From positions 1 to 64,000 of the forward strand of contig CAWCXA010000013.1 in the NCBI GenBank assembly GCA_963799425.1: a DNA stretch of 64,000 nt. The letters run 5' to 3'. Positions 48,822-57,685 of this stretch are shown here, piece by piece. Below the pieces are notes generated by a model. The model ran no database searches and was not told where the DNA came from. It saw only the letters and a list, made by a program, of their open reading frames with translations. Numbering within the stretch: position 1 is the stretch's first letter; each line of letters opens with the position of its first letter. The DNA comes from CAVWSM01 sp963799425 (GTDB taxonomy: Bacteria > Actinomycetota > Actinomycetes > Jiangellales > Jiangellaceae). The translations under genes were made by a program, and so were the position numbers.

Positions 48822-49610
48822 GTGCATGTCATTTCAGTGATCAGTCTCAAAGGCGGGGTCGGCAAGACCACCGTCGCACTCGGCCTGGCCGGCGCCGCCG
48901 CCCAGCATCGCCTGCGGACGCTCATCGTCGACCTCGACCCGCAGGCCAACGCCACGACCGCCCTCGGTGTCGAGGCCGGCGACATGGCCGTGCCAGAAGT
49001 CCTCGCGGACCCGCGGAAGTCGGCCTTCGTCGAGGCGGTGCAGCCGGCCGGCTGGGTGAGCGCCAACAGCCACCTGGATGTGCTCGCAGGTACGGCGCGG
49101 GCCGACGCGCTCGACCATCCGGAGCCCAAGGCCGCCGTGCTCAAGCACCTGTCGAAGGCGCTCGACCGCGCCGGCGCGAGCGAGTCGTACGACCTCGTGA
49201 TCGTCGACTGTCCACCCACGCTCCGGCAACTGACCCGTACGGGTCTCGACGCGAGCGACCACGTGCTCGTCGTCACCGAGCCGGGCTTGTTCAGCGTGCA
49301 GGGAGCCGACCGGGCACTGCGCGCGGTGCACGAGGAGCGCGCACACAACCCGCGGTTGCGGCCGCTGGGGGTGGTGCTCAATAGGTTCCGCGAGCGCAAC
49401 CCCGAGCACCGCTACCGGCTCGAGGAGCTGCGGACGATCTTCGGCCCGCTGGTGCTCTCACCGCCGGTGCCCGAGCGCAGCGCGGTGCAGCAGGCACAGG
49501 GGGCATCGCTGCCGGTGCAGGCGTGGGGCACGCCGGGTGGCGCGGAGGTGGCAAAGGCTTTTGAGGCTCTGCTGGCCCGGGTGCAGCGCGCCAAGACGTC
49601 CCGGTCGTAA
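48822..49610 (+). CDS. ParA/Soj-like ATPase (orphan)
   Basis: The 262-residue protein has a deviant Walker A motif (ISLKGGVGKTTVALGLAGAA), a Walker A' region (LIVDLDPQANATTALG) and Walker B (YDLVIVDCPPTLRQL). ParA/MinD-type ATPases place DNA, proteins or septa. No ParB gene is adjacent, so the cargo is unknown. The gene lies between gcvP and the MerR-DUF151-FtsR-GarA block, a frequent actinobacterial arrangement; a separate ParA gene lies at the right end of the window. It converges on the MerR gene. Confidence 0.9.
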   Translation: MHVISVISLKGGVGKTTVALGLAGAAAQHRLRTLIVDLDPQANATTALGVEAGDMAVPEVLADPRKSAFVEAVQPAGWVSANSHLDVLAGTARADALDHPEPKAAVLKHLSKALDRAGASESYDLVIVDCPPTLRQLTRTGLDASDHVLVVTEPGLFSVQGADRALRAVHEERAHNPRLRPLGVVLNRFRERNPEHRYRLEELRTIFGPLVLSPPVPERSAVQQAQGASLPVQAWGTPGGAEVAKAFEALLARVQRAKTSRS

Positions 49611-49621
49611 ACAGCCGGCGC

Positions 49622-50215
49622 TCAGGCGCCGGCCCGCGCCTGCCGCCGCACCGCCAGCTCGTCGTGCCCGTGGTCGGACTCCTCGCCCGGCCGCTCGAAC
49701 GGCAGCTCGACGAGGGTGGCCTCCACTTGCCGCCAAACTCGACCGACGGCAATACCGAACACACCCTGGCCGCCCTGCAGGATGTCGACCACCTCGTCGG
49801 CCGAGGTGCATTCGTAGACGCTTGCGCCGTCGCTCATCAGCGTGATGCCGGCAAGGTCTTGGACTCCCCGCTGGCGCAGATGCTCGACCGCCTTGCGGAT
49901 CTGCGGCAGCGAGATGCCGGTGTCCAGCAACTCTTTGACCAGCTTGAGAACGAGGATGTCGCGGAAGGAGTAGAGCCGCTGAGACCCCGACCCGGCGGCG
50001 CCCCGAATGGTCGACTCGACCAGGCCTGTGCGTGCCCAGTAGTCGAGCTGACGGTAGGTGATGCCGGCAACCTGCGCAGCCACCGGCCCGCGATAGCCGA
50101 CGTCCTCGGGCACGGCGTTGACCGGCTCGTCGAACAGCAGCCCCTGCCGGGCGGCGCGCCGGACCGGCTCGGATGTGTCGGCGTGCCCCGTACCGCGTGT
50201 GCCATCGTCGCTCAC
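49622..50215 (-). CDS. MerR family transcriptional regulator (Rv1830-like)
   Basis: The 197-residue protein has the MerR helix-turn-helix (AAQVAGITYRQLDYWARTGL, VESTIRGAAGSGSQRLYSFR, DILVLKLVKELLDTGISLP) in the middle and lacks the cysteine ligands of metal sensors. By position (next to the DUF151 nuclease, FtsR and GarA genes) it matches Mycobacterium tuberculosis Rv1830. The C-terminal third (EVVDILQGGQGVFGIAVGR) is family-specific. Its target is not known. Confidence 0.9.
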   Translation of the reverse strand: MSDDGTRGTGHADTSEPVRRAARQGLLFDEPVNAVPEDVGYRGPVAAQVAGITYRQLDYWARTGLVESTIRGAAGSGSQRLYSFRDILVLKLVKELLDTGISLPQIRKAVEHLRQRGVQDLAGITLMSDGASVYECTSADEVVDILQGGQGVFGIAVGRVWRQVEATLVELPFERPGEESDHGHDELAVRRQARAGA

Positions 50216-50333
50216 GCCGACCTCCGTTTGTTGGTCACTGCCCGGACCGGGCCCGACCTGACCCCTTGACGGTAGGCAGGCGATCGTGGCGGGTCAACGC
50301 AACACGCAGGTGGCCTCGACCTCAGGTTAAGGT

Positions 50334-50822
50334 TCACGGTCCGGTGCGACCGAAGTCCTCCGGGGAGACCTGGTCGAGGAACTCCCTGAAGTTCGCCACC
50401 TCGGCTTCTTCATCGGTGTCCTGCTCGTCGGCGATGGTGATGCCGACCTCCTCGAGGACGTCCTCGGCACCGAAGATCGGCGTCCCGGTGCGCAACGCCA
50501 GCGCGATCGCGTCGGATGGGCGGGCGCTCACCTCGACACCGCTGCCGAAGTGCAGCTCGGCGTAGAAGACCCCGTCGCGCAGCTCGGTGATGTCAACGCG
50601 CTCGAGTGTGAGGCCGGCTGCCTCGAGGACGTCGCGAAACAGATCGTGCGTCAACGGCCGCGGCGGCACCTGCCCTTGCTGGGCGAACGCGATCGCCGTC
50701 GCCTCGACCGCGCCGATCCAGATCGGCAGGTAGCGGTCACCATCACTCTCGCGGAGCAAGACGATGGGCTGGTTGGAGGGCATCTCGACCCGGACTCCAA
50801 CCACATCAAGTCGACGCACCAT
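50334..50822 (-). CDS. Bifunctional nuclease domain (DUF151) protein
   Basis: The 162-residue protein matches the DUF151/BFN family (VVGVRVEMPSNQPIVLLRES, RYLPIWIGAVEATAIAFAQQ, PRPLTHDLFRDVLEAAGL, SARPSDAIALALRTGTPIF). Family members have been reported with nuclease activity on RNA and DNA in plants, but a bacterial role is not settled. It sits in the conserved division block between two MerR genes. Confidence 0.92.
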   Translation of the reverse strand: MVRRLDVVGVRVEMPSNQPIVLLRESDGDRYLPIWIGAVEATAIAFAQQGQVPPRPLTHDLFRDVLEAAGLTLERVDITELRDGVFYAELHFGSGVEVSARPSDAIALALRTGTPIFGAEDVLEEVGITIADEQDTDEEAEVANFREFLDQVSPEDFGRTGP

Positions 50823-50889
50823 TTCACCCTAGCGCCGCCCGGGCGATCGGCGCGCTGGACACTTGGGGGTCACGCTCGCCGTTCCGTCG

Positions 50890-51591
50890 TCAGGGCCGCA
50901 GGCCCGCCATGACGAGCGCGGCGTGCAGCCGCAGTGACAGCGATGCAAGCTCGCGCGTGACGTCTTCGGCCCGCGCCCTGGCGTCGGCACCGCGCTGACG
51001 GGCGATTGGCGCGACGACCTGCTCGACGAGTCCGATCTGCCGGTCGGCCGCGGTCTTCACGGCCCGCAGGTTGCGTGGTTCCAGGCCGTACGACGCCAGC
51101 TCGGAAACCAGGCTCACGATCATGACGGCGTCGCCGTCGTACGGCGCGGGGCCGCGCCCACGCATGACCAGCCCGTACGACTCGACCTGGTCGAGCAGGT
51201 CGGCGTCAATGCCGGTCTGCTCGATCAGCTCGGTGCGAGTCATTCGGGTCTCGAGCTCGGTCACACCGCCGGCGATGCGGAGTGCCCGGGGCGGCGGGAT
51301 CGTGGCCGCCGGGCCAGATGGCTCAAGCCCCTGGTCGATCGCGTCGAGGCAGTCCTTGATGACCTTCAGCGGCAGGTAGTGGTCACGCTGTGCGGTGAGC
51401 ACGTAGCGCAGCCGGGCGACGTCGTCGTGGCTGAAGCGCCGGTATCCGGAACCGGATCGCTGCGGCTCGACCAGACCCTCTGTCTCCAGGTAGCGGATCT
51501 TGGAGATCGTGAGGTCCGGGAAGTCCGGGCGCAGCGCGACGATCACCTCGCCGATGCTCAGCGTGTCGCCGGCCCGTAGTGCAACTGTCAC
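50890..51591 (-). CDS. ftsR: MerR-type regulator FtsR (Rv1828-like)
   Basis: The 233-residue protein has an N-terminal MerR helix-turn-helix (SIGEVIVALRPDFPDLTISK, IRYLETEGLVEPQRSGSGYR) and a larger C-terminal domain. The neighbour GarA and the position match Rv1828 and Corynebacterium glutamicum FtsR, a regulator of ftsZ. It overlaps the FHA gene by four bases. Target sites are not recognisable here. Confidence 0.85.
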   Translation of the reverse strand: MTVALRAGDTLSIGEVIVALRPDFPDLTISKIRYLETEGLVEPQRSGSGYRRFSHDDVARLRYVLTAQRDHYLPLKVIKDCLDAIDQGLEPSGPAATIPPPRALRIAGGVTELETRMTRTELIEQTGIDADLLDQVESYGLVMRGRGPAPYDGDAVMIVSLVSELASYGLEPRNLRAVKTAADRQIGLVEQVVAPIARQRGADARARAEDVTRELASLSLRLHAALVMAGLRP

Positions 51592-52106
51592 CGCGGGCCA
51601 CCACCGAACCCGCGCTGGCTCGCGTAGTAGACGAGCCGGTACTTGCCAATCTGCAGCTCATCGCCGCCGCTCAGCGTCGCCTTGTCGATGCGATCGCGGT
51701 TGACGTACGTGCCGTTGAGGCTGCCGACGTCACGGACCTCATAGCCCTGCGCGGTGCGCGACAGTTCCGCATGCCGTCGGGAGACAGTGATGTCGTCGAG
51801 GAAGATGTCGGAGTCGGGATGTCGGCCCGCGGTGACGACCTCGGTGTCAAGCAGGAATCGGCTGCCTGCGTTAGGCCCGCGGAGCACCACCAGCAAAGCG
51901 CTGCCGACAGGTAGTGCGTCGACGGCGGCCTGGTCATCAGTGGACAGCACCGGCGGCTCTTCGCCCGTCGCGGTTTCGTCGCGACCCATCGACACCGTGG
52001 TCGACCAGTCGCCGGTGGGTGGCGCCGACCGCAACCGCGCGCCGCACGCGGAGCAGAAGTTGGCGTCGGGCGGGTTCTCGTTTCCGCACTGCGGGCAGAA
52101 CGGCAT
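51588..52106 (-). CDS. garA: FHA domain protein GarA-like, with N-terminal zinc ribbon
   Basis: The 172-residue protein starts with a zinc ribbon (MPFCPQCGNENPPDANFCSA, CGAR), then a linker containing STTVSM, which resembles the phosphorylated ETT motif of GarA/OdhI. The FHA domain follows (VVTAGRHPDSDIFLDDITVS, RRHAELSRTAQG, GSLNGTYVNRDRI). GarA/OdhI binds and inhibits 2-oxoglutarate dehydrogenase when unphosphorylated; kinases PknB/PknG release it. Start ATG 52106 gives the ribbon intact. Mycobacterial GarA lacks this ribbon. Confidence 0.9.
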   Translation of the reverse strand: MPFCPQCGNENPPDANFCSACGARLRSAPPTGDWSTTVSMGRDETATGEEPPVLSTDDQAAVDALPVGSALLVVLRGPNAGSRFLLDTEVVTAGRHPDSDIFLDDITVSRRHAELSRTAQGYEVRDVGSLNGTYVNRDRIDKATLSGGDELQIGKYRLVYYASQRGFGGGPR

Positions 52107-52212
52107 GTGCCTAGCCTCCCATGTCTGCGAACTCTCGACCCGCACCTCAGGTTGAGGTTGCAGGAAACCTACGTGTCGGCGCCGAGAGGGTCAACCGACA
52201 TGGACCGCGCTT

Positions 52213-53037
52213 TCAGCGCGGTGCTGGCGTGGCGTGCTGCGGCTGCTCGAGTGGACGCAGCGCGTCGATGGTCACCTCGTCGACCTCGTCGACCTCGACA
52301 CGCCCGCCTTTGTCGGAGACCTGCGCCGCGACACCACCCGGGACCGCCATTGCTGCTGCCATTGCGGGCGCGCCGATGGCCTTGATGACGTACGGCGACT
52401 CCAGCTCCGTGCCGTCGACCACCACACCCTGCTCGCCGTCGCCGAACCATGTGTCGGCAACCACGCGGACCGACGAGCCGTTGCTGCCGTCGATCTGGAT
52501 GACTTCGGCGCCGGCACTGCGGAGCTCCTGGATGATGCCGAGCACCAGGCCGCCGCCGACCTGTTGCTCGGGATCGATGATGGTCATGACGATGCCAGGC
52601 CCGGAGGCGGGCTCGCTGCCGGCGAGCACTCCGAGCTCGAGGGCGCGTTCCTGCGCCTGCTCGAGTGCGGTCTCCCCTTGGTCGGCACTGCTGAGCAGCT
52701 CACGGCGGGTCCCCTGCAGGTCGCCCAGCTGGTCACGCAACCGGTCATTGCGTTGGGTGAGGCCGTCGAGGATCTGCACGAGGTCGCTGCGGCGCGCTTG
52801 CTGCAGGACGTCCTCTTCACTGACACGCGTCTGCGTGACGGCGGCGAAGCCGAGCGCCGCGCAGAGCAGCCCGATGACGACGCGTCCGTACGTACGTTGT
52901 CCTCGGCCGGCTTCGCGCAGGCGGGTCCACGGATTCGGCGTCGTCGGCGCAGTCGACGCAGCCGGCTGCTCGACCGAGGGCTCCTCGGTCGGCTGCTGTG
53001 GCGCGCCATTGGTGTCGACCACGGGCTCGGTACTCAT
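52213..53037 (-). CDS. DUF881 family membrane protein
   Basis: The 274-residue protein has an acidic, Pro/Thr-rich cytoplasmic N-terminus, one membrane helix (YGRVVIGLLCAALGFAAVTQ), a coiled-coil stretch (SDLVQILDGLTQRNDRLRDQ, LGDLQGTRRELLSSADQGET) and an extracytoplasmic DUF881 domain (ASGPGIVMTIIDPEQQVGGG, IIQELRSAGAEVIQIDG). It is one of two DUF881 genes flanking sbp. These are linked to cell-envelope or division functions. It overlaps sbp by four bases. Confidence 0.9.
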   Translation of the reverse strand: MSTEPVVDTNGAPQQPTEEPSVEQPAASTAPTTPNPWTRLREAGRGQRTYGRVVIGLLCAALGFAAVTQTRVSEEDVLQQARRSDLVQILDGLTQRNDRLRDQLGDLQGTRRELLSSADQGETALEQAQERALELGVLAGSEPASGPGIVMTIIDPEQQVGGGLVLGIIQELRSAGAEVIQIDGSNGSSVRVVADTWFGDGEQGVVVDGTELESPYVIKAIGAPAMAAAMAVPGGVAAQVSDKGGRVEVDEVDEVTIDALRPLEQPQHATPAPR

Positions 53038-53366
53038 GCGTTGAACACGTGCCGGCGGATGGCGGCGACGTTGGTGAAGATGCGGATGCCGAGGACCACG
53101 ATGACTGCCGTGGACAGCTGCGCTCCGACGCCAAGCTGGTCGCCGAGGAACACGATCAGCGCAGCGATGAGCACGTTGGAGATGAACGACACGATGAACA
53201 CCCGGTCGTCGAACGTGCCGTCAAGCCCGGATCGCAGACCGCCGAACAACGCGTCGAGCGCGGCCACGACGGCGATCGGGAGGTACGGCTGGAGCGACAG
53301 CGGCACGCTGACGTCAAAGATCAGCCCGGCCGCAATGCCGAGTATGAGGCCGAGTGCCGCGATCAC
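53034..53366 (-). CDS. sbp: Small basic protein, DUF1290 family
   Basis: The 110-residue protein has three hydrophobic helices (AALGLILGIAAGLIFDVSVP, YLPIAVVAALDALFGGLRSG, FIVSFISNVLIAALIVFLGD). Sbp is conserved beside DUF881 genes in Gram-positive bacteria, where it is associated with division genes. I chose the GTG at 53366, which overlaps the upstream DUF881 stop (GTGA); longer frames are shadows. Both neighbours overlap it by four bases, so the three genes form one coupled unit. Confidence 0.9.
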   Translation of the reverse strand: MIAALGLILGIAAGLIFDVSVPLSLQPYLPIAVVAALDALFGGLRSGLDGTFDDRVFIVSFISNVLIAALIVFLGDQLGVGAQLSTAVIVVLGIRIFTNVAAIRRHVFNA

Positions 53367-54214
53367 TTCTGCTCCTCCTGGGCGAAACGCAGCTGTACGC
53401 CGGTCGAGGCGGGCAGCTCGAGGTCGTCTTGGTTGAAGATGCCGTAGTCGATGCCGTACGTCGTGAGCCCGTCCAGCCACTCCCCGCCCGGCCCGTCGCC
53501 GAAGTCGACTGCCAGCGACTCGGCGTCGCCGATCGCCTGCACCTCGTAGGGCGAGGCGATCGGGCGGTAGTTGATAAGGACCACGTCGTTGGCCGACCTG
53601 ATAGCGGACAGGCTCGTGATGCGCTCGCCGTTGATGCTGATGGCCTCCGCGCCCGCGCCCCAAAGTCCGTTGACCACCTGGCGCAGATCGACGTCGGTGA
53701 CCAGCGAGTCGTCGAAGCCGTCGTCAGGGGTCGGGTCGCCGTCCGGTGAGTTGGTAACGCGGACGAGAATCCCCGGACCGGTGACCGGCGAGGTGCCGGC
53801 GAGAACACGGACGCGGTCAAGCTCGGCGGCCTGCGCGGAACCGGCCGACTCGAGATCGAGCGCGGTCCCCTGCAGCGTGTCGATCTCGGCCTCCAAGGCC
53901 GCGATCTGGCTGGTGAGGTCGTCGCTCTGCGCATCGGCCTGCGCCACCCGGTCGAGCAGCTCCTCGCGCTCGGTGGAGAACACGTCGGCGTTACGGCGGA
54001 CCTGGACTACGGCCGCCGCGAGCAAGCCGCCAGCCAGGACGACCGTCAGCAGCGGCAGCCACCAGCGGTTGGGGCGCGGTTCGTCGGACTGTGCGCGCCG
54101 GGCGGCGGCGGCCGCGTACCCCTCGTCGACAGGCTGCCGGAAAAGGTCGGTAATGAGCGACATGGAGGCATCAGGGCGCACCTGGGCATCCTTGTGGTCG
54201 CTCGTCGTGGTCAC
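53363..54214 (-). CDS. DUF881 family membrane protein, second copy
   Basis: The gene is transcribed first in the DUF881-sbp-DUF881 unit. It has one membrane helix (WWLPLLTVVLAGGLLAAAVV), a coiled coil (LLDRVAQADAQSDDLTSQIA, ALEAEIDTLQG) and a DUF881 domain (TGPGILVRVTNSPDGD, VVNGLWGAGAEAISINGERI, NYRPIASPYEVQAIGD). It starts at GTG 54214; other GTG and ATG choices nearby change the N-terminus by at most 20 residues. It is about the same length as its paralogue. Confidence 0.9.
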   Translation of the reverse strand: MTTTSDHKDAQVRPDASMSLITDLFRQPVDEGYAAAAARRAQSDEPRPNRWWLPLLTVVLAGGLLAAAVVQVRRNADVFSTEREELLDRVAQADAQSDDLTSQIAALEAEIDTLQGTALDLESAGSAQAAELDRVRVLAGTSPVTGPGILVRVTNSPDGDPTPDDGFDDSLVTDVDLRQVVNGLWGAGAEAISINGERITSLSAIRSANDVVLINYRPIASPYEVQAIGDAESLAVDFGDGPGGEWLDGLTTYGIDYGIFNQDDLELPASTGVQLRFAQEEQK

Positions 54215-54237
54215 ACGTCCTATGGTGACACGCCCGG

Positions 54238-54834
54238 TCAGGCCCTCTGACCAGCCCGCACGACGCGCCATGCCTGCAAGATGTAGATCATTCCCGCCCA
54301 CCAGTAGAGCCCGGCGCCCCAGATCGCGAAGGCCCAGCCGAACACCTTGGCCAGCAGGCCCGGGGTCGTGTCCGAGTCGCCGATCAGCAGCAGCGGGAAG
54401 GCGTAGAGCAGGCAGAACGTGGCCGCCTTGCCCAGGAAGTGCACTGGGAGCCCGATCACACCGCTGCGCCGGCGCAGCACCCAGAGCACGACCGCCAGGA
54501 TGATGTCACGGCTGACCAGTACGACCGCGAACCACAGCGGGATGATGTCGCGGACGACGAACGCGACAACCGTGGCAAAGATGTAGAGCCGGTCGGCGAT
54601 CGGGTCGAGCAGCTGTCCCACACGGGTGATCTGGTTCCACCGGCGAGCCAGCTTGCCGTCGAGCCAGTCGGTGAATGCCGAGGCGGCCAGCACGGCCAAT
54701 GCCCAGCCGTCGGCCTCCTGGACGATGATCAGCCACAGGAAGACCGGGACGCCCAGCAACCGCAGGAACGACAGGACGTTGGGCACAGTGAGGATCCGGT
54801 CGGAGCTGACCTCGGTCCGTAGGATCTCGTCCAC
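54238..54834 (-). CDS. CDP-alcohol phosphatidyltransferase (PgsA-like)
   Basis: The 198-residue integral membrane enzyme transfers a phosphatidyl group from CDP-diacylglycerol to an alcohol such as glycerol phosphate or inositol phosphate. The signature D-x2-DG-x2-AR-x8-G-x3-D-x3-D is complete (DWLDGKLARRWNQITRVGQL followed by LDPIAD). Six membrane helices are expected. The GTG at 54834 follows GGGGAG by four bases. Position in the block matches Mycobacterium tuberculosis Rv1822 (pgsA2). The exact substrate is not determined. Confidence 0.9.
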   Translation of the reverse strand: MDEILRTEVSSDRILTVPNVLSFLRLLGVPVFLWLIIVQEADGWALAVLAASAFTDWLDGKLARRWNQITRVGQLLDPIADRLYIFATVVAFVVRDIIPLWFAVVLVSRDIILAVVLWVLRRRSGVIGLPVHFLGKAATFCLLYAFPLLLIGDSDTTPGLLAKVFGWAFAIWGAGLYWWAGMIYILQAWRVVRAGQRA

Positions 54835-54927
54835 CGTCTCCCCTGCTTCCGGCAATACGTGCCGACAGGTGACCTTAGACGATGGGCTCGGCGTGTGGCC
54901 GCGCCTGGTTGCTTGGAAGGGACTGAC

Positions 54928-55422
54928 ATGGCGATCACCCAGGCTGATCTGCCGCTCCTGCAGCGGTGCGTGGAGCTCGCTGCCGAGGCTGTGGAGGCGG
55001 GAGACGAGCCGTTCGGCTCGGTTCTCGTGGCGGCCGACGGTCGGGTCCTCGCGGAGGCACGCAATCTCGAGCGCACGACCGCCGACCCGACCGCGCATCC
55101 AGAGATCGCACTCGCTCGCTGGGCGGCCGAGAATGTCGATCCCGCCGACCGTGGCGGGACCACGGTCTACACGTCCGGTGAGCACTGCCCGATGTGTTCA
55201 GCGGCACACGGCTGGGTGGGCCTCGGCAGGATTGCGTACGTGCACTCGTCGGCGCAGCTCGCCGATTGGCTGGGCCAGCTCGGTGTCGATCCCGCGCCCG
55301 TACGGTCGTACGCGATCAACGACATCGTGCCGGGGGTCGTCGTCGACGGGCCGGTGCCTGAGCTTCTCGAGCGGATGCACGAGCTGCACCGGCTGTTCCG
55401 CGCGCGGTCCGACCAGGCCTAA
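54928..55422 (+). CDS. Nucleoside deaminase (cytidine/deoxycytidylate deaminase fold)
   Basis: The 164-residue protein keeps the zinc-site pattern HPE (ADPTAHPEIALARW) and C-x2-C (SGEHCPMCSAAHGWVGLG). The catalytic motif is HPE rather than HAE, and the conserved Pro-Cys is His-Cys. Members of this group deaminate guanine, tRNA adenosine or other bases. AAGGGA (54918-54923) is the ribosome binding site. It stands alone, divergent from the phosphatidyltransferase gene and just upstream of tRNA-Pro. Confidence 0.88.
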   Translation: MAITQADLPLLQRCVELAAEAVEAGDEPFGSVLVAADGRVLAEARNLERTTADPTAHPEIALARWAAENVDPADRGGTTVYTSGEHCPMCSAAHGWVGLGRIAYVHSSAQLADWLGQLGVDPAPVRSYAINDIVPGVVVDGPVPELLERMHELHRLFRARSDQA

Positions 55423-55520
55423 CCGGGAAAGTTCGTGCCGTATACGAGCAGCGAATTACCCGGTTCCGCGTTGGGACTCGTGTCGGGTGCGGCGCCAACT
55501 TTGTGGCGGCGGCCACTCTG

Positions 55521-55540
55521 TACACTTCCGCGTGAAGTAG
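55521..55540 (+). promoter_or_regulatory. Promoter of tRNA-Pro (-10 TACACT)
   Basis: TACACT (55521-55526) lies 15 bases before the mature tRNA 5' end. A convincing -35 element at normal spacing is not seen; TTGTGG lies 14 bases upstream. Confidence 0.4.
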
Positions 55541-55614
<74 letters not shown>

Positions 55615-55637
55615 CATATGACGAACTCAGCCGGGAT

Positions 55638-55663
55638 GCGGCGCTCACGACCCTGAGCGCCGC
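55638..55663. terminator. Perfect hairpin between tRNA-Pro and the der 3' end
   Basis: GCGGCGCTCA and TGAGCGCCGC form a perfect 10-base stem around a 6-base loop, and it includes the der stop codon. No T-run follows on either strand. It could end transcription from both the tRNA and the converging der cluster. Confidence 0.5.
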
Positions 55664-57024
55664 TCCCGCATCCGCACCGAAACCTCGATAGGCGTCCCCT
55701 CGAAGCCGAACTCCTCGCGCAGGCGTCGTTCGATGAACCGCCGGTAGCCCGCCTCGAGAAACCCGGTGGTGAACAACACAAACCGCGGCGGGCGAGTGCT
55801 GGCCTGCGTGGCGAACATGATCTTGGGCTGTTTGCCCCCACGGACCGGCGGCGGTGTCGCCGCGACCAGCTGCCCCAGGAACGCGTTGAGCCGGCCGGTC
55901 CCCACGCGCCCGTCCCAGCTGTCGAGTGCGGTCTCCAGCGCCGGAACGAGACGATCGACGTGCCGTCCCGTGTGCGCCGACACGTTGACTCGGGGCGCCC
56001 AGGTGACCCGGACGAGCTGGCGGTCAATCTCACGCTCGAGCTCGTAGCGCCGGTCCTCGTCGACGAGGTCCCACTTGTTGTAGGCGATCACGAGCGCCCG
56101 CCCAGCCTCTTCGACCATGCTGATGATCCGCAGGTCTTGTTCGGCGAGCGGCTCGCTGGCGTCGACGAGGACGACGGCCACCTCGGCCCGTTCGAGTGCG
56201 GTCGCGGTGCGCAGGCTCGCGAAGTATTCGGCGCCGCTGGCGTCGTTGACCCGCCGTCGAATGCCGGCAGTGTCGATGAACCGCCACGTCTCACCGCCGA
56301 GCTCCACGAGCTCGTCGACCGGGTCGACTGTCGTGCCGGCCACCGAGTCGACTACCGCCCGGTCCTCGCCGGCGAGCCGGTTGAGCAGGCTGGATTTGCC
56401 GACGTTGGGTTTGCCGACGAGAGCGACCCGCCGCGGACCCCCCACGATGTCGTCGAACGACTCGGCCGGCGCCGATGGCAGCGCGTCGAGCACCGCGTCG
56501 AGCATGTCGCCACTCCCCCGCCCGTGCAGGGCCGAGACGGGGTACGGCATGCCAAGCCCGAGATTCCACAGCGCCGCCGCGTCGGCCTCGCCAGACTGAC
56601 CGTCGACCTTGTTGGCCGCTAGGACGACGGGCTTGCGGGAGCGGCGCAGGATCTTGACGACGGCTTCGTCGGCGTCGGTGGCACCGACGGTGACGTCGAC
56701 GACGAAGATCACTGCGTCGGCCGCCGTCACGGCTACCTCGGCCTGCGCCGTGATGCGTGCTGCCATGCCCTCCGCGTCGGGGTCCCAGCCACCGGTGTCC
56801 AGCAGCGTGAACTGCCGGCCACCCCAGGCGGCGTCGTAGGCCACGCGGTCGCGGGTGACGCCCGGCTTGTCCTCAACGACCGCGGCGCGTCGGCCGAGGA
56901 TCCGGTTGACCAGGGTCGACTTGCCCACGTTGGGTCGCCCGACAACGGCCACGACCGGCAGCGGCCCGGCGGGTGCGACCTCTGCGTCGGTCGTCATCCC
57001 GGCAGCGGGCATGTCCTCGGTCAC
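55645..57024 (-). CDS. der: Ribosome-assembly GTPase Der (EngA)
   Basis: Der is a double-GTPase needed for 50S ribosome assembly. The 459-residue protein has two G domains: G1 motifs VVGRPNVGKSTLVNRILGRR and LVGKPNVGKSSLLNRLAGED, G3 motifs LLDTGGWDPDAEGM and FIDTAGIRRRVND, and the G4 pairs NKVDG and NKWDLVDED. The C-terminal KH-like domain is intact (RFVLFTTGFLEAGYRRFIER). The GTG at 57024 (GGAGA five bases upstream) is preferred over ATG codons 4 and 9 codons later. Confidence 0.96.
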   Translation of the reverse strand: MTEDMPAAGMTTDAEVAPAGPLPVVAVVGRPNVGKSTLVNRILGRRAAVVEDKPGVTRDRVAYDAAWGGRQFTLLDTGGWDPDAEGMAARITAQAEVAVTAADAVIFVVDVTVGATDADEAVVKILRRSRKPVVLAANKVDGQSGEADAAALWNLGLGMPYPVSALHGRGSGDMLDAVLDALPSAPAESFDDIVGGPRRVALVGKPNVGKSSLLNRLAGEDRAVVDSVAGTTVDPVDELVELGGETWRFIDTAGIRRRVNDASGAEYFASLRTATALERAEVAVVLVDASEPLAEQDLRIISMVEEAGRALVIAYNKWDLVDEDRRYELEREIDRQLVRVTWAPRVNVSAHTGRHVDRLVPALETALDSWDGRVGTGRLNAFLGQLVAATPPPVRGGKQPKIMFATQASTRPPRFVLFTTGFLEAGYRRFIERRLREEFGFEGTPIEVSVRMRERRSGS

Positions 57025-57043
57025 GCTGTCTCCATCTGTCTGG

Positions 57044-57685
57044 TTAGTCGGGGGCTGGGTCGGTCCGGCGCAGTCGGGCAGCAGCCAGGTGCGCCACCAG
57101 CTCGGCACGCACCTGCTCGCTCGCTGCCGCCAGCCGTGCCGACCCGCGCAGGCCGGTGTCCTCGACCTTGAAGGGGGCACCGAACACGACGTCGAGCCGC
57201 GAGCGCGGGCGCGGCAGTGCTCCCAGGGTACGTCCCCGGGAGCCGACGCCCAGACATACGACCGGGACGACCGGTGCACCCGTCCGGAGCGCGAAGTAGG
57301 CGACTCCGGTGCGGATCGTCTCGAACTCCCCCGAGCCGCGAGTGCCCTCCGGGAACACGCCGAGGACCTGGCCGTCCTTGAGTACCTGTAGCGCCGCTGA
57401 CACCGCCTCCCGGTCAGGCCCCTCCCTGTTGATGGGAATGTGGCCCGCCCCGCGCAGCACCCAGCCGATCGGGCCACGGAAAAGCTCGCGCTTGGACAGG
57501 CAGTGCACCGGCCGCGGCGCGACTCCGAACAGCAGCGGACCATCGAGGAAGTTGACGTGGTTGCTCGCGATCACCACACCGCCGGCGGCCGGCACCTGCT
57601 CGGCGCCGCGTACGTGCACCGACCACCCAGTCCGCACCAGCACGGACGCAAGCCGCCTGCCAGCCTGTGGCCCTCTGGCGGCCAT
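57044..57685 (-). CDS. 1-acyl-sn-glycerol-3-phosphate acyltransferase family protein
   Basis: The 213-residue enzyme transfers an acyl chain in phospholipid synthesis (PlsC-like). The catalytic NHxxxxD motif is NHVNFLD, followed by FRGPIGWVLRGAGHIPINRE and the GTR motif FPEGTRGSGEFE. No membrane-spanning helix is obvious. It lies 19 bases upstream of der and one base downstream of the cmk stop, so the three are likely co-transcribed. Confidence 0.9.
   Translation of the reverse strand: MAARGPQAGRRLASVLVRTGWSVHVRGAEQVPAAGGVVIASNHVNFLDGPLLFGVAPRPVHCLSKRELFRGPIGWVLRGAGHIPINREGPDREAVSAALQVLKDGQVLGVFPEGTRGSGEFETIRTGVAYFALRTGAPVVPVVCLGVGSRGRTLGALPRPRSRLDVVFGAPFKVEDTGLRGSARLAAASEQVRAELVAHLAAARLRRTDPAPD

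Noticed and set aside
55638..55663. Second tRNA or small RNA next to tRNA-Pro
   Set aside because: The perfect hairpin contains the der stop codon and lacks any tRNA arms; a terminator is the simpler reading.
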